From: Thalassobacillus pellis
GTDB lineage: Bacteria; Bacillota; Bacilli; Bacillales; Halobacillaceae
Length of the DNA: 64,000 bases
Direction: 5' to 3'
Assembly: GCF_016908295.1 (NCBI RefSeq)
Contig: NZ_JAFBDO010000003.1
Span: 434,001 to 498,000 of the forward strand
The translations under genes and the position numbers were made by a program. The notes below the pieces were generated by a model. It had not been told where the DNA came from. It saw nothing but the letters and a program-made list of their open reading frames with translations, and did no database searches. Shown here piece by piece: positions 16,799 through 25,298 of this stretch (position 1 is the stretch's first letter; every line of letters begins with the position of its first letter).

Positions 16799-18169
16799 TT
16801 ATTGATAAGAGGATTGTTTTTCCTGGCGTTTTTCTTCTTTAGCAACTTTCAAGAATCGTTTGGTCTCGGAAGCTACCACACCTGATAGAAGCAGTAGCCC
16901 AATCAAGTTAGGGAATGCCATCAAACCATTCATGATATCCGCGAAGGACCATACAGTGTTGAGCTTAGTTACAGCACCTATGAAAACAAACAAAACAAAA
17001 ATAGCTTTATAAAGTGGGATCGCTCTGTCATTTGTAAGGTAACCGAAACATTTTTCACCATAGTAAGACCAGCCGACAATGGTTGAAAAGGCAAAGAAAA
17101 CCAGCCCGAGAGCAACAATGTAACCACCGAGATCTCCGAGGAATAACGAGAAGGAAACAGATGTGAGGTCCGCTCCATCCAGGTTGGTATTGCCATATTG
17201 GTTTGCCATGACGATTGTTAATCCGGTCATTGAACATACAATGATTGTATCAATGAATACCTGCGTCATTGAAACGAGTGCCTGGCGTCCGGGGTAGTCT
17301 GTTTTTGCCGCTGCTGCAGCAATTGGTGCTGAACCAAGTCCGGCTTCATTCGAGAAGACCCCTCGCGCAACACCAAAACGGATCGCAGTACCTAACAGAC
17401 CTCCTGCCAGAGCGTTACCAGTAAAAGCGTCAGTGAAAATAGTTCCAAAGGCAGCAGGAACGAGGTCAAGGTTCAAGAAAATGATTATAAGTCCGCCAAT
17501 TACATAGAATAAGGCCATAATCGGCACAAAAAAAGCTGTAACCCGTCCGATACTTTTAATACCGCCGAGCAGCACAAGGCCAGCCAGAACTGTAAGCACT
17601 ACTCCTGTAACCCAGGTCGGGATGGAAAAAGTCACTTGCAGGGCATCTGATACGGAATTGGACTGAACCATGTTACCAATTCCAAAAGCAGCTACGGACC
17701 CAAATATAGCGAACAGGACACCAAGTGTTTTTCCCAGCTTCTTGGATTTAAGCCCATGTTCCAGATAATACATCGGCCCCCCGGACATCTGTCCATAGCG
17801 ATCTGTAGTCCTGTATTTGACGGCAAGGATTGCTTCTGCATACTTGGTCGCCATGCCGAATACAGCGGTTATCCACATCCAAAAAACTGCCCCGGGACCG
17901 CCGAGCGCGACAGCTGTTGCTACGCCGGCGATATTACCAGTACCGATCGTTGCTGCCATAGCAGTTGTCAGTGCCTGATAATGGGATATATCACCTTTGG
18001 ATTTCTTATCCTGCTTTGCAGGGCTGAAAGCAAGCTTTAGCGCGTAGGGAAGAGATCGGAATTGAAGAAACCCGAGCCGAAGTGTCAGGTAGACCCCAGT
18101 TCCAACTAGTAAAATCAATAAGAACGGGCCCCACACGATGCTGGAAATACTGCTTAATACATCTTGCAT
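16799..18169 (-). CDS. Sodium:alanine/glycine symporter (AGCS family)
   Basis: 456 residues, about 10-11 membrane segments. AGCS signatures are clear: TAMAATIGTGNIAGVATAV, GPGAVFWMW, GGPMYYLEHGL and FSNEAGLGSAPIAAAAA. The family carries alanine, glycine or glutamine with sodium (AlsT/AgcS). The start ATG (complement of 18167-18169) follows a strong GGAGG on the minus strand. The gene stands alone, convergent with the GGDEF-EAL gene. Exact substrate not determinable. Confidence 0.92.
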   Translation of the reverse strand: MQDVLSSISSIVWGPFLLILLVGTGVYLTLRLGFLQFRSLPYALKLAFSPAKQDKKSKGDISHYQALTTAMAATIGTGNIAGVATAVALGGPGAVFWMWITAVFGMATKYAEAILAVKYRTTDRYGQMSGGPMYYLEHGLKSKKLGKTLGVLFAIFGSVAAFGIGNMVQSNSVSDALQVTFSIPTWVTGVVLTVLAGLVLLGGIKSIGRVTAFFVPIMALFYVIGGLIIIFLNLDLVPAAFGTIFTDAFTGNALAGGLLGTAIRFGVARGVFSNEAGLGSAPIAAAAAKTDYPGRQALVSMTQVFIDTIIVCSMTGLTIVMANQYGNTNLDGADLTSVSFSLFLGDLGGYIVALGLVFFAFSTIVGWSYYGEKCFGYLTNDRAIPLYKAIFVLFVFIGAVTKLNTVWSFADIMNGLMAFPNLIGLLLLSGVVASETKRFLKVAKEEKRQEKQSSYQ

Positions 18170-18371
18170 GGTTATTCCTCCTTTTGTACGTTATAATAAA
18201 ATATTCCGAAAATTTCAACGCTTTGTCAAGTTTTCATTCCTTTCATTGAAAAGGGTTGGTGGTGGTTTATGTCGAATTGTTTAGGGGGAATTAAAATATT
18301 AGCAGAATTACGGGAACGGGAACTAATTTATAAAAAAATGGTAAAGAATAGGATGAATGGGGGAATGGATG

Positions 18372-18839
18372 ATGATACATGTACTGTTCGTTTGTCTAGG
18401 GAATATTTGCCGGTCCCCGATGGCTGAAGCGATTTTTCGTAAATTGGTGTACGAAGAGGGTTTGGAAAGCAAAATAAAAGTGGATTCTGCAGGAATAGGC
18501 CACTGGCATGTCGGTGATCCGCCGCATGAAGGAACAAAGGGTATTCTCGAAGAAAACACAATTTCCTATGAAGGGATGACTGCCAGACAGCTGGAGGAAA
18601 AGGATTGGGACGATTACGATTATCTGATCGCCATGGACGACAAGAATATTGCAGACATGAAAGAAATACGGGAAGAGATTAACGTCGTTGTGGCGAAATT
18701 ACTGGATTATATTCCGGAATCAGAGGTGCGCGATGTTCCGGATCCTTTTTTTACCGGGAATTTTCAATACGTATATGAACTCATCTCAGTTGGCTGCAGA
18801 GAATTACTTGAAAAAATCAAAAAAGATCACAACTTATAA
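18372..18839 (+). CDS. yfkJ: Low-molecular-weight protein tyrosine phosphatase (YfkJ-like)
   Basis: 155 residues. The active-site loop CLGNICRSP near residue 8 gives the CX5R signature, and DPF with the catalytic aspartate lies near residue 125. ATGs at 18357, 18369 and 18372 are in frame; GGGGGA at 18359-18364 fits 18372 best. It begins the conserved yfkJ-yfkI-yfkH order known from B. subtilis, where YfkJ is linked to stress resistance. The next gene starts 14 bases after the stop. Confidence 0.9.
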   Translation: MIHVLFVCLGNICRSPMAEAIFRKLVYEEGLESKIKVDSAGIGHWHVGDPPHEGTKGILEENTISYEGMTARQLEEKDWDDYDYLIAMDDKNIADMKEIREEINVVVAKLLDYIPESEVRDVPDPFFTGNFQYVYELISVGCRELLEKIKKDHNL

Positions 18840-18853
18840 AAGGAGGAATTTTT

Positions 18854-19183
18854 ATGGAAAATCAAAAGTTTTGGAGAGGAATGTTATTTGGAGCATTGGC
18901 AGGAGGGGCATTGTCACTTCTAGACAGAGGTACACGTGAATATGTATGGAATGGTACTAAAAGTTGCGGACAATCAGCAAAAAACATAGCCAATAATCCG
19001 TCACAGGCGATTTATACATTACGAATGCGCTATTCCCAGCTGACAAACACTCTATCAGAAGGTGCAAAGGACGTGCTTGAAGTTCTGGATAAAGTAGAAA
19101 GCATGCTTGAAACGATCAGCGATTTAGAAAAAGAAGTCGAGAAAGATATTGAAAAAATCGCGGATAAACGTGACGTTTCGTAA
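18854..19183 (+). CDS. yfkI: YtxH-like small membrane-anchored protein (YfkI position)
   Basis: 109 residues: an N-terminal glycine-rich hydrophobic stretch (FGALAGGALSLL, residues 11-23), then a charged amphipathic region that could form a coiled coil (residues 65-105). This is the YtxH-type layout of general-stress proteins. Start ATG follows AAAGGAGG. The symbol rests mainly on its position between yfkJ and yfkH homologues and its length. Function unknown. Confidence 0.7.
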   Translation: MENQKFWRGMLFGALAGGALSLLDRGTREYVWNGTKSCGQSAKNIANNPSQAIYTLRMRYSQLTNTLSEGAKDVLEVLDKVESMLETISDLEKEVEKDIEKIADKRDVS

Positions 19184-19208
19184 CTAGCGTCCTGGCAGGA
19201 GGGGTATC

Positions 19209-20036
19209 ATGAAAAGTGTTTTTGGCTTTGGGAAAGAATTATTCAGCAAATTTGGTGTAAATGATATCAGTGGTATGGCTGCCCAATTAGCATATTTTTT
19301 TCTACTGTCACTTTTTCCTTTCATGATATTCCTTGTTACTCTGCTCGGATATCTCCAGATCGCAGAGGATCAGCTTTTAAGAATGGTGGCAATCTATGCG
19401 CCAGCTGAAACCTATACACTCATCCGTGAGAACTTGAGCGAGTTGTCCACTAATAAAAATGGAGGACTACTGTCCATTGGTATTTTGGGTACGTTATGGT
19501 CGGCGTCTAATGGAGTAAATGCAATCATGCGCGCTTTTAACAGAGCTTATGATGTTGAGGAAAGCCGGTCACCGGTTGTCAGCAGAATGATTGCCATTTT
19601 TCTTACGATTTCCATGGTGATAGTCATTGGTGTTGCTTTTTTACTTCCTGTTTTCGGTAAAGCTGTCGGCGTCTACATGTTTTCACTTTTCGGCTTATCA
19701 GAAGGGTTCCTGCAAATGTGGAACGCTTTACGCTGGGTAGTTTCTTCCATCATATTTTTTATTGTATTGATGTATCTGTATATGCTGGCGCCGAATAAAT
19801 ATATTAAGTTAAAGGACGCTATGCCAGGAGCGATTTTTGCAACGCTCGGCTGGCAAATTGTATCCTTATTGTTCTCCTTTTATGTAACTAGCATGGGGAA
19901 TTACTCCGCTACATACGGAAGTCTCGGTGGTGTGATCGTGCTGATGATTTGGTTTTATCTTTCCGGCATCATCATTATCATTGGTGGTGAAATTAATGCA
20001 ATAATGCGGAGAAGGAGACTTGGGATTGAACTGTGA
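19209..20036 (+). CDS. yfkH: YihY/BrkB-family inner membrane protein (YfkH-like)
   Basis: 275 residues with six predicted membrane segments. Typical YihY/UPF0761 pieces are MAAQLAYFFLLSLFPF, LWSASNGVNAIMRAFNRAY, GNYSATYGSLGGVIVLMIW and IIGGEINAI. Earlier labels as ribonuclease BN are wrong for this family; the real role is unknown. It follows yfkI by 25 bases, with AGGAGGGG before the start. Family assignment firm. Confidence 0.9.
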   Translation: MKSVFGFGKELFSKFGVNDISGMAAQLAYFFLLSLFPFMIFLVTLLGYLQIAEDQLLRMVAIYAPAETYTLIRENLSELSTNKNGGLLSIGILGTLWSASNGVNAIMRAFNRAYDVEESRSPVVSRMIAIFLTISMVIVIGVAFLLPVFGKAVGVYMFSLFGLSEGFLQMWNALRWVVSSIIFFIVLMYLYMLAPNKYIKLKDAMPGAIFATLGWQIVSLLFSFYVTSMGNYSATYGSLGGVIVLMIWFYLSGIIIIIGGEINAIMRRRRLGIEL

Positions 20037-20094
20037 ATAAGCATATTAGGAAAGGGAAAAATACCAGTGACCATTCCTTAAAGGAGGCAGCGTC

Positions 20095-20175
20095 ATGGGC
20101 AAAGATAAAAAGAAAAATAAAGGTCCCAAGCATAAAACGAGCAGTTCAGCTAATAAACAAAATAAGTTTCACTAA
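20095..20175 (+). CDS. 26-aa lysine-rich small protein
   Basis: A short frame starts at ATG 20095 after a near-perfect AAAGGAGG at 20080-20087 and ends at TAA 20173-20175. The product is very basic (MGKDKKKNKGPKHK..., ending NKFH), resembling the tiny basic proteins common in Bacillaceae. It lies 58 bases after yfkH and may be the last gene of that operon. No family recognised; coding status rests on the ribosome site and lysine-rich composition. Confidence 0.55.
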   Translation: MGKDKKKNKGPKHKTSSSANKQNKFH

Positions 20176-20203
20176 CAAAACACTGCTCGCCACAATATAA
20201 TTA

Positions 20204-20324
20204 GGGCTGTCCCGAATGGCCTTTTAATATGAAAAACCACGAAGAAGTTGAAGTTTCTTTGTGGTTTTTTCGTATATCAAAAAAGAATTAGTCGGTAAAA
20301 CGATGAGACTTTTACGGTAAGCCC
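20204..20324. mobile_element. 121-bp MITE-like element, best preserved copy
   Basis: It starts GGGCTGTCCCGAATGG and ends GAGACTTTTACGGTAAGCCC, imperfect terminal inverted repeats resembling insertion-sequence ends. The centre is a strong hairpin AAAAACCACGAAGAA/TTCTTTGTGGTTTTT followed by TTCG. Related copies lie at about 6520, 37631 and 42429. There is no transposase. The hairpin with flanking A and T runs would terminate transcription in both directions. Confidence 0.7.
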
Positions 20325-20479
20325 AAGGTGTTTGAGGCCACTGAAAAATAAAACGTTTAAATAAGATATGGATTTAAAAAAGCGGTCAAGCCTCACTGAG
20401 ATAAAGAGGAGCCTCACGATAAGGGTTGGTTTAATAAGTATAGACTTAAGCTTGTTTTTATGTATTGTTTTGTTGCACA

Positions 20480-20519
20480 AAAAAAGAGTGATTTTCTTTA
20501 AAGTCAAAGAAAATCGCCC
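20480..20519 (-). terminator. Probable terminator of the P-type ATPase gene
   Basis: A perfect 10-base stem GATTTTCTTT/AAAGAAAATC (20490-20515); on the minus strand it is followed by ACTC and seven T. It lies about 50 bases past the stop of the minus-strand ATPase gene. Confidence 0.65.
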
Positions 20520-20563
20520 TTGTTGGATTGGTCGCTGCCTGCGGGAAGCAATCTGTGTTGTAC

Positions 20564-22501
20564 TTAAATCTTTAGAAGACGAAGCCCATTCAGAATGACT
20601 AAGATGGTACTGCCTTCATGTCCGATGACACCAAGTGGCAGGTCAAGCGCCTGCAAAAAATTCGTAACTATTAGAGCTCCTATCACCAGGATTGAAAAAA
20701 CGATGTTCTGTTTAATGATGCGATTCATTTTGCCGGATAAACCGATGGCTTTTGCAATTTTCGGAAGATCATTTTTCATCAGTACGACGTCTGCGGTTTC
20801 CAGTGCAACGTCCGTGCCTTCACCCATGGCGATTCCAACATTGGCGGTTGCCAGAGCTGGGGCGTCATTGATCCCGTCGCCGACCATTGCAACGTTCTGG
20901 TATTTCTGGCGAAGCAGTTTCACTTCTTCCAATTTGTGTTCGGGAAGGCATTCGGCTGCAAATTCATCAATTCCGGCTTCCTCGGCAATCGCCTTAGCTG
21001 TTGTTTCATTATCTCCGGTCAACATTACAGTATGAATTCCTTGTGCCTTCAAACTGCGGATGGCAGCTTTCGCTTCCTTACGAACTGTATCCTTTAAAGC
21101 GATAAGCCCGGCAATACCTCGTTCATCTTCTATACAGACGACTGTTTTTCCTTGCTGAGCCAGGTGATGAAGTATGCCTTCCTGAAAATTTTCAGCCGCC
21201 CTCTGGTCAATAAATCCCGGCCTTCCAACTTTCCACGTATGCCCATCGATAATTGCAGTTACTCCATTTCCAGCAATGTCGGTCATCTGATGTAAGTCCA
21301 TACGTTTGGCATTCGGATTATTTGAACAAAACTGTGTAATTGCCCTGGCCAGTGGATGATTGGACTCACGTTCGATCGAGTACAGAGCAGACAAAGTCTG
21401 GGAAGCTTCCTCGTCAGATCGGAAATGTAAATCGGTCACTTCGGGCTTTCCGTATGTCAAAGTACCAGTTTTATCGAATGCGATCACTTTTATCTGGGAT
21501 AATTTTTCGAGATGTATCCCGCCTTTAAATAGGACCCCGCTTCGAGCTCCGGCAGAAATGGCTGACAGGGTTGCTGGCATAATCGATGCTACCAGGGCAC
21601 AAGGAGAGGCAACTACCAACAGAATCATGGCTCTGTAGATAGTATCTGTCCAGCTCCAGCCGAACATATAATGAGGGAGAAACATCATGAGTGCCACTGA
21701 AAAAAGTACTATTTTTACATAAGTCCCTTCAAATCGTTCGATGAACAGCTGAGAAGGAGGTTTTTCACTTTGAGCGGTTTGGACGAGCGTTATGATTTTT
21801 TGAAAAAGTGTTTCGCTCGCCGGTTTTGTAACAACAACGGTAATACTTCCATTAATGTTGACAGTCCCTGCGAAAACTTCATCTTCAGTTGTTTTCATGA
21901 CTGGCACGGATTCACCGGTGATGGTGCTTTCGTCAAGGCTTGTCGTTCCTTTCAATATCCTGCCATCCGATGGAACTCGCTCTCCAGCCTTGACCAATAT
22001 ATGATCTCCAATTTGAAGACGGTCAACTGGTACAAGTTTTTCACTTCCACTAATCAATAAAAGTGCTTCCTCTGGCTGAAGATTCATCAATGTGGAAATT
22101 TCACGCTGACTTTTATTCATGGTGTAGGTTTCTAAGGCCCCGCTGATGGAAAATATAAAAATCAAAATAGCGCCTTCCGTCCAGTAGCCAATCAAACCTG
22201 CCCCTACCGCTGCAATAATCATCAACATTTCAACATTAAGTTCACGGTCTTGAATAGTGGAGACAATACCTTCCTTTGCTTTGGCATAACCTCCGATTAC
22301 AAATGCGAGTATATGGAAGATAACAAAAGCCTGATTATTCAAGTAAGGATCACCAATCCATGCAGTCAAAATCAATAGTCCGCTGACAATCGCTGCCATC
22401 AATTCAAGATGGTCTTGCAGCCTTGTGAAAAGTTGAAAAATGTTTTTTTTATCGTTATTTCCTGCATGACTGGCTGACGCTGTCCTGACATGTGTGGTCA
22501 T
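20564..22501 (-). CDS. pfeT: P1B-4 type metal-efflux ATPase (PfeT/ZosA-like)
   Basis: 645 residues. P-type ATPase landmarks: TGES, the phosphorylation site DKTGTLT, the SNHP nucleotide motif, and GDGINDAPAL. The metal motifs SPC in the sixth helix and HEGST in the last helix region mark subgroup P1B-4 (PfeT, CoaT, CtpD), which exports Fe(II), Co(II) or related ions. No N-terminal heavy-metal domain is present. The start is ATG 22501 with AAAGGAG upstream; a TTG at 22510 lies inside that site. A PerR box and a Fur-like box lie upstream. B. subtilis PfeT is a PerR/Fur-controlled iron exporter, so iron efflux is the best guess. Confidence 0.85.
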   Translation of the reverse strand: MTTHVRTASASHAGNNDKKNIFQLFTRLQDHLELMAAIVSGLLILTAWIGDPYLNNQAFVIFHILAFVIGGYAKAKEGIVSTIQDRELNVEMLMIIAAVGAGLIGYWTEGAILIFIFSISGALETYTMNKSQREISTLMNLQPEEALLLISGSEKLVPVDRLQIGDHILVKAGERVPSDGRILKGTTSLDESTITGESVPVMKTTEDEVFAGTVNINGSITVVVTKPASETLFQKIITLVQTAQSEKPPSQLFIERFEGTYVKIVLFSVALMMFLPHYMFGWSWTDTIYRAMILLVVASPCALVASIMPATLSAISAGARSGVLFKGGIHLEKLSQIKVIAFDKTGTLTYGKPEVTDLHFRSDEEASQTLSALYSIERESNHPLARAITQFCSNNPNAKRMDLHQMTDIAGNGVTAIIDGHTWKVGRPGFIDQRAAENFQEGILHHLAQQGKTVVCIEDERGIAGLIALKDTVRKEAKAAIRSLKAQGIHTVMLTGDNETTAKAIAEEAGIDEFAAECLPEHKLEEVKLLRQKYQNVAMVGDGINDAPALATANVGIAMGEGTDVALETADVVLMKNDLPKIAKAIGLSGKMNRIIKQNIVFSILVIGALIVTNFLQALDLPLGVIGHEGSTILVILNGLRLLKI

Positions 22502-22525
22502 TTTTCTCAACTCCTTTTATTTAAT

Positions 22526-22540
22526 TGAGAATGGTAATCA
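22526..22540 (-). promoter_or_regulatory. Fur-like box upstream of pfeT
   Basis: TGAGAATGGTAATCA matches TGATAATNATTATCA at about 11 of 14 defined positions, 25 bases before the pfeT start. A weak match, but in keeping with known iron control of pfeT. Confidence 0.4.
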
Positions 22541-22565
22541 ACATCAATTATTCCTTTAAAAGCAC

Positions 22566-22591
22566 AAAGACGCCGTTATTATGGCGTCTTT
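22566..22591. terminator. Hairpin in the pfeT upstream region
   Basis: A perfect nine-base stem AAAGACGCC/GGCGTCTTT with an eight-base loop. If pfeT is transcribed from beyond the PerR box, this hairpin lies in its leader and could attenuate; otherwise it insulates the divergent genes. Confidence 0.5.
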
Positions 22592-22604
22592 ATCTGGTAT
22601 TAGA

Positions 22605-22619
22605 TTAAAATTATTATAA
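22605..22619. promoter_or_regulatory. PerR box between pfeT and the amino-acid ABC genes
   Basis: TTAAAATTATTATAA matches the B. subtilis PerR consensus TTATAATNATTATAA at all but one defined position. It lies in the intergenic region of divergent genes and could act on either; pfeT is the known PerR target in Bacillus. Confidence 0.7.
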
Positions 22620-22778
22620 TTTTATATATGTTATTATCATAGCATATTTCTGGTGCCCGTCAAGTGGGGAATTGTCGGTCTTTTAGTATCTCGGTCAGGG
22701 GAAACATAGCAGTTGCAAACCTTGGTTCCCGTTGCTATATTGGGGAAGTGTGAAATTTACTAAGGAAGGTGTATAACA

Positions 22779-23666
22779 GTGAAAAATAAAAGTTTATTTT
22801 CTATACTTATGCTATTAACTGTAATTGTGTTAGCGGCATGTGGGGCAAATGGGGAAGAAAGCTCTAATGGTTCAGGCAAGAAGAAGGAAAAAGCTTCTGG
22901 AGGTGAAGTATGGAGCGAAATAAAAGAAAAAGGGGAAATTGTTGTTGGTACTTCTGGAACATTGTTCCCGGCTTCCTATTATCCGGAAGGTTCAGACAAG
23001 CTTACAGGTTATGATGTAGAAATCATGAGAGAGATCGCTAAACGACTTGGAGTTGAACTGAAGTTTGAAGAATACGGGGTTGACGGACTGCTTGCCGCTA
23101 TTAAAAGCGGACGGATCGATATGGCTATCAATGATATGGAAGTAACGGAGGAACGCCAAAAGCAGTTTACCTTCAGTGAACCATATAAATACTCTTACTC
23201 GACAATGATTGTCCGGGAAGATGGACTTTCTGGCATTGAAACACTGGAAGACCTGGAAGGGAAGGTTGCCGGCGGTGGAGCGACGACGGTATTTTCTGAG
23301 ATTGCTCGCCATTTTGGAGCAGAAGTGAAAACATACGGGAACGTGACTAACGATGTTTATCTTCGTGATGTGGAGAATGGTCGTACGGATGTCATTATCA
23401 ATGACTATTACCTGCAGACTTTGGCGCTGAAAGCTCTGCCTGAAATTGATGTGACCTTGCACCCTGATTTAAAATTCCATCCGACAGAATCGGCGATTGT
23501 CATGCCGAAAAAGGCAGACGTTCTGGCACAAAAAGTGAATGAAGCTCTTCAATCCATGCGCGAGGATGGAACGCTGACAGAGATTTCGAAAAAGTTTTTC
23601 GGTGGCAAGGATGCATCTAAAAAGCCTGAAGCGGACATCAGAGAAATCCCTGGTCTAGATTTATAG
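22779..23666 (+). CDS. Amino-acid ABC transporter substrate-binding lipoprotein
   Basis: 295 residues. A signal peptide with lipobox LAAC places the mature cysteine near residue 21. The SBP_bac_3 domain follows: GEIVVGTSGTLFPASY, GYDVEIMREIAKRLGV, GRIDMAINDMEVTEERQKQF and LEDLEGKVAGGG. Such proteins bind polar amino acids, cystine or opines. GTG 22779 follows AAGGAAGGTG. The permease gene starts ten bases after the stop. No matching ATPase gene is present here. Ligand not identifiable. Confidence 0.9.
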   Translation: MKNKSLFSILMLLTVIVLAACGANGEESSNGSGKKKEKASGGEVWSEIKEKGEIVVGTSGTLFPASYYPEGSDKLTGYDVEIMREIAKRLGVELKFEEYGVDGLLAAIKSGRIDMAINDMEVTEERQKQFTFSEPYKYSYSTMIVREDGLSGIETLEDLEGKVAGGGATTVFSEIARHFGAEVKTYGNVTNDVYLRDVENGRTDVIINDYYLQTLALKALPEIDVTLHPDLKFHPTESAIVMPKKADVLAQKVNEALQSMREDGTLTEISKKFFGGKDASKKPEADIREIPGLDL

Positions 23667-23676
23667 GTAGATTCAT

Positions 23677-24369
23677 ATGCTTGGATTCGAAATAAGAGAA
23701 ATAAACTTCGGTGAGCTTTTTGATGCTGAGCGGGCATGGGAAAATCTCCCGTTTGTCCTGCAGGGAGTACCCCTCACTTTATTTGTTGCAGTGCTGGGGA
23801 TGCTGCTCGGGTTACTCCTTGGTTTCTTCATCGCTCTTGCGAGAAGATCGACTAATAAGCTGTTCCGTTGGCCGGCCCGTATTTATATTTCATTTATGCG
23901 AGGAACTCCGATTCTTGTGTTTTTGTTCATCCTATACTTTGGACTTCCTGTCGTAGGGCTGGAATTGACGGCAACGCTAGCCGCTGTACTCGGATTCGGC
24001 TTGAATTCGGCTGCTTATATAGCAGAGATCAACCGTTCTTCGTTAAGCAGCGTTGATAATGGCCAATGGGAAACGGCGAGGGCCCTTGGATTCACTTATT
24101 GGAAAGCATTGAAACGGATTATTCTGCCGCAGGCAGTGCGGATAGCGATCCCTCCATTGACGAATGTGTTCCTGGATCTTCTGAAAGCCACATCCCTTGC
24201 TGCCATGATTTCAGTGCCGGAGCTGTTTAACAAGGCGCAAATCGTAGCAGGCAGAACGTATGATACCATGACCATGTATATCCTGGCAGCCTTGATTTAT
24301 TGGCCGATGACCATGGTGTTTTCTGCTCTCCAGGATTATCTGGAGCACCGTTACAATAAATATTTATAG
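23677..24369 (+). CDS. Amino-acid ABC transporter permease (HisM/GlnP type)
   Basis: 230 residues with five membrane segments and the EAA loop (NGQWETARALGFTYWKALKRIILPQAVR) that contacts the ATPase. The FMRGTPILV segment after the second helix is typical of polar amino-acid permeases. It follows the binding-protein gene directly; its own ribosome site is weak, suggesting coupling. A terminator comes next, and the following ATPase belongs to the zinc system, so this importer must borrow an ATPase encoded elsewhere. Confidence 0.9.
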   Translation: MLGFEIREINFGELFDAERAWENLPFVLQGVPLTLFVAVLGMLLGLLLGFFIALARRSTNKLFRWPARIYISFMRGTPILVFLFILYFGLPVVGLELTATLAAVLGFGLNSAAYIAEINRSSLSSVDNGQWETARALGFTYWKALKRIILPQAVRIAIPPLTNVFLDLLKATSLAAMISVPELFNKAQIVAGRTYDTMTMYILAALIYWPMTMVFSALQDYLEHRYNKYL

Positions 24370-24374
24370 AGTTG

Positions 24375-24410
24375 AAAGCTGACCTTACTGGGAGAGGGTC
24401 AGCTTTTTCT
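24375..24410 (+). terminator. Intrinsic terminator of the amino-acid ABC genes
   Basis: AAAGCTGACC/GGTCAGCTTT stem, 12-base loop, then TTTCTTTG. Confidence 0.85.
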
Positions 24411-24484
24411 TTGTTCGTTAGTATAAATAAGGTGAAAATCCTTGCATAAAAGGACCGGCTGTTTTATGCTGTGAAATAGATTAA

Positions 24485-24499
24485 TCGTAATCATTATCA
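24485..24499 (+). promoter_or_regulatory. Zur box upstream of znuC
   Basis: TCGTAATCATTATCA matches the B. subtilis Zur consensus TCGTAATNATTACGA at 12 of 14 defined positions, 16 bases before the znuC start. The Zur repressor gene is the third gene of the operon, giving autoregulation by zinc. Confidence 0.8.
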
Positions 24500-24515
24500 T
24501 TTAAAGAGGGATACC

Positions 24516-25298
24516 ATGAACGCTAAAACTATTTTGGAAATGTCTGATGTGTCATTTAAGTATGATAAAGAGACAGTTGTCCAAAACGTAAGTTTATCTA
24601 TAAAAGAAGGGGAGTTCTTAGGCCTTGTAGGCCCAAATGGCTCCGGCAAGTCTACACTGATAAAGCTGATGCTGGGACTCTTGAAACCGACCGCGGGAAA
24701 AATCAGTTTATTTGACCAGCCAATTCGCAGCTTCAAACAATGGGAGGATATCGGCTTCGTCTCCCAAAAGGCAAATAGCTTTAATTCCGGATTTCCGGCT
24801 ACAGTGCTGGAAGTAGTGAAAATGGGACGCGTTTCCAAAACGGGAATGTTTCGGTTTTTCACCAGAAGGGATAAGGAACAATCCATTGAGGCACTTAAAA
24901 CCGTAGAGATGGAGGACTATCTCCACCATAATATTGGCGAACTTTCCGGAGGTCAGCAGCAGCGTGTGTTCATTGCCAGGGCGCTTGTCAGTGAGCCGAA
25001 GTTCCTGATACTGGATGAACCGACCGTTGGAGTAGACGCCAGGCATGTCGCTGATTTTTATGACCTGCTGGAAAAACTGAACAAGGAAAAGGGAATTACC
25101 CTCTTAATGGTTTCCCATGACATCGGAACTATTACTGAGCATGCAAGCCACGTGGTTTGTATGAACAAAACGATTCATTTTCATGGGCACTCCGAGGAGT
25201 ACAAAGCTTTTTCAGATGATGATTTGAATCGATTATATGGGCATGCGGTACAGCAGCTTACCCATAATCATCACAACGGGGAGGCTGGCGAGCTATGA
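24516..25298 (+). CDS. znuC: Zinc ABC transporter ATP-binding protein
   Basis: 260 residues. Walker A GPNGSGKST, signature LSGGQQQRV, Walker B KFLILDEPTVGVD and switch histidine in VSHDIG. A short His-rich C-terminus (HAVQQLTHNHHN) fits a zinc system. It overlaps the permease by four bases, which in turn overlaps zur. A Zur box lies upstream. High-affinity zinc import is therefore far more likely than manganese or iron import. Equivalent to AdcC/ZnuC (B. subtilis YcdI). Confidence 0.9.
   Translation: MNAKTILEMSDVSFKYDKETVVQNVSLSIKEGEFLGLVGPNGSGKSTLIKLMLGLLKPTAGKISLFDQPIRSFKQWEDIGFVSQKANSFNSGFPATVLEVVKMGRVSKTGMFRFFTRRDKEQSIEALKTVEMEDYLHHNIGELSGGQQQRVFIARALVSEPKFLILDEPTVGVDARHVADFYDLLEKLNKEKGITLLMVSHDIGTITEHASHVVCMNKTIHFHGHSEEYKAFSDDDLNRLYGHAVQQLTHNHHNGEAGEL

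Noticed and set aside
24516-25298. ATPase at 24516 as the missing partner of the amino-acid permease
   Set aside because: A terminator separates them, and it has a Zur box, overlaps a zinc permease gene and carries a histidine-rich tail.
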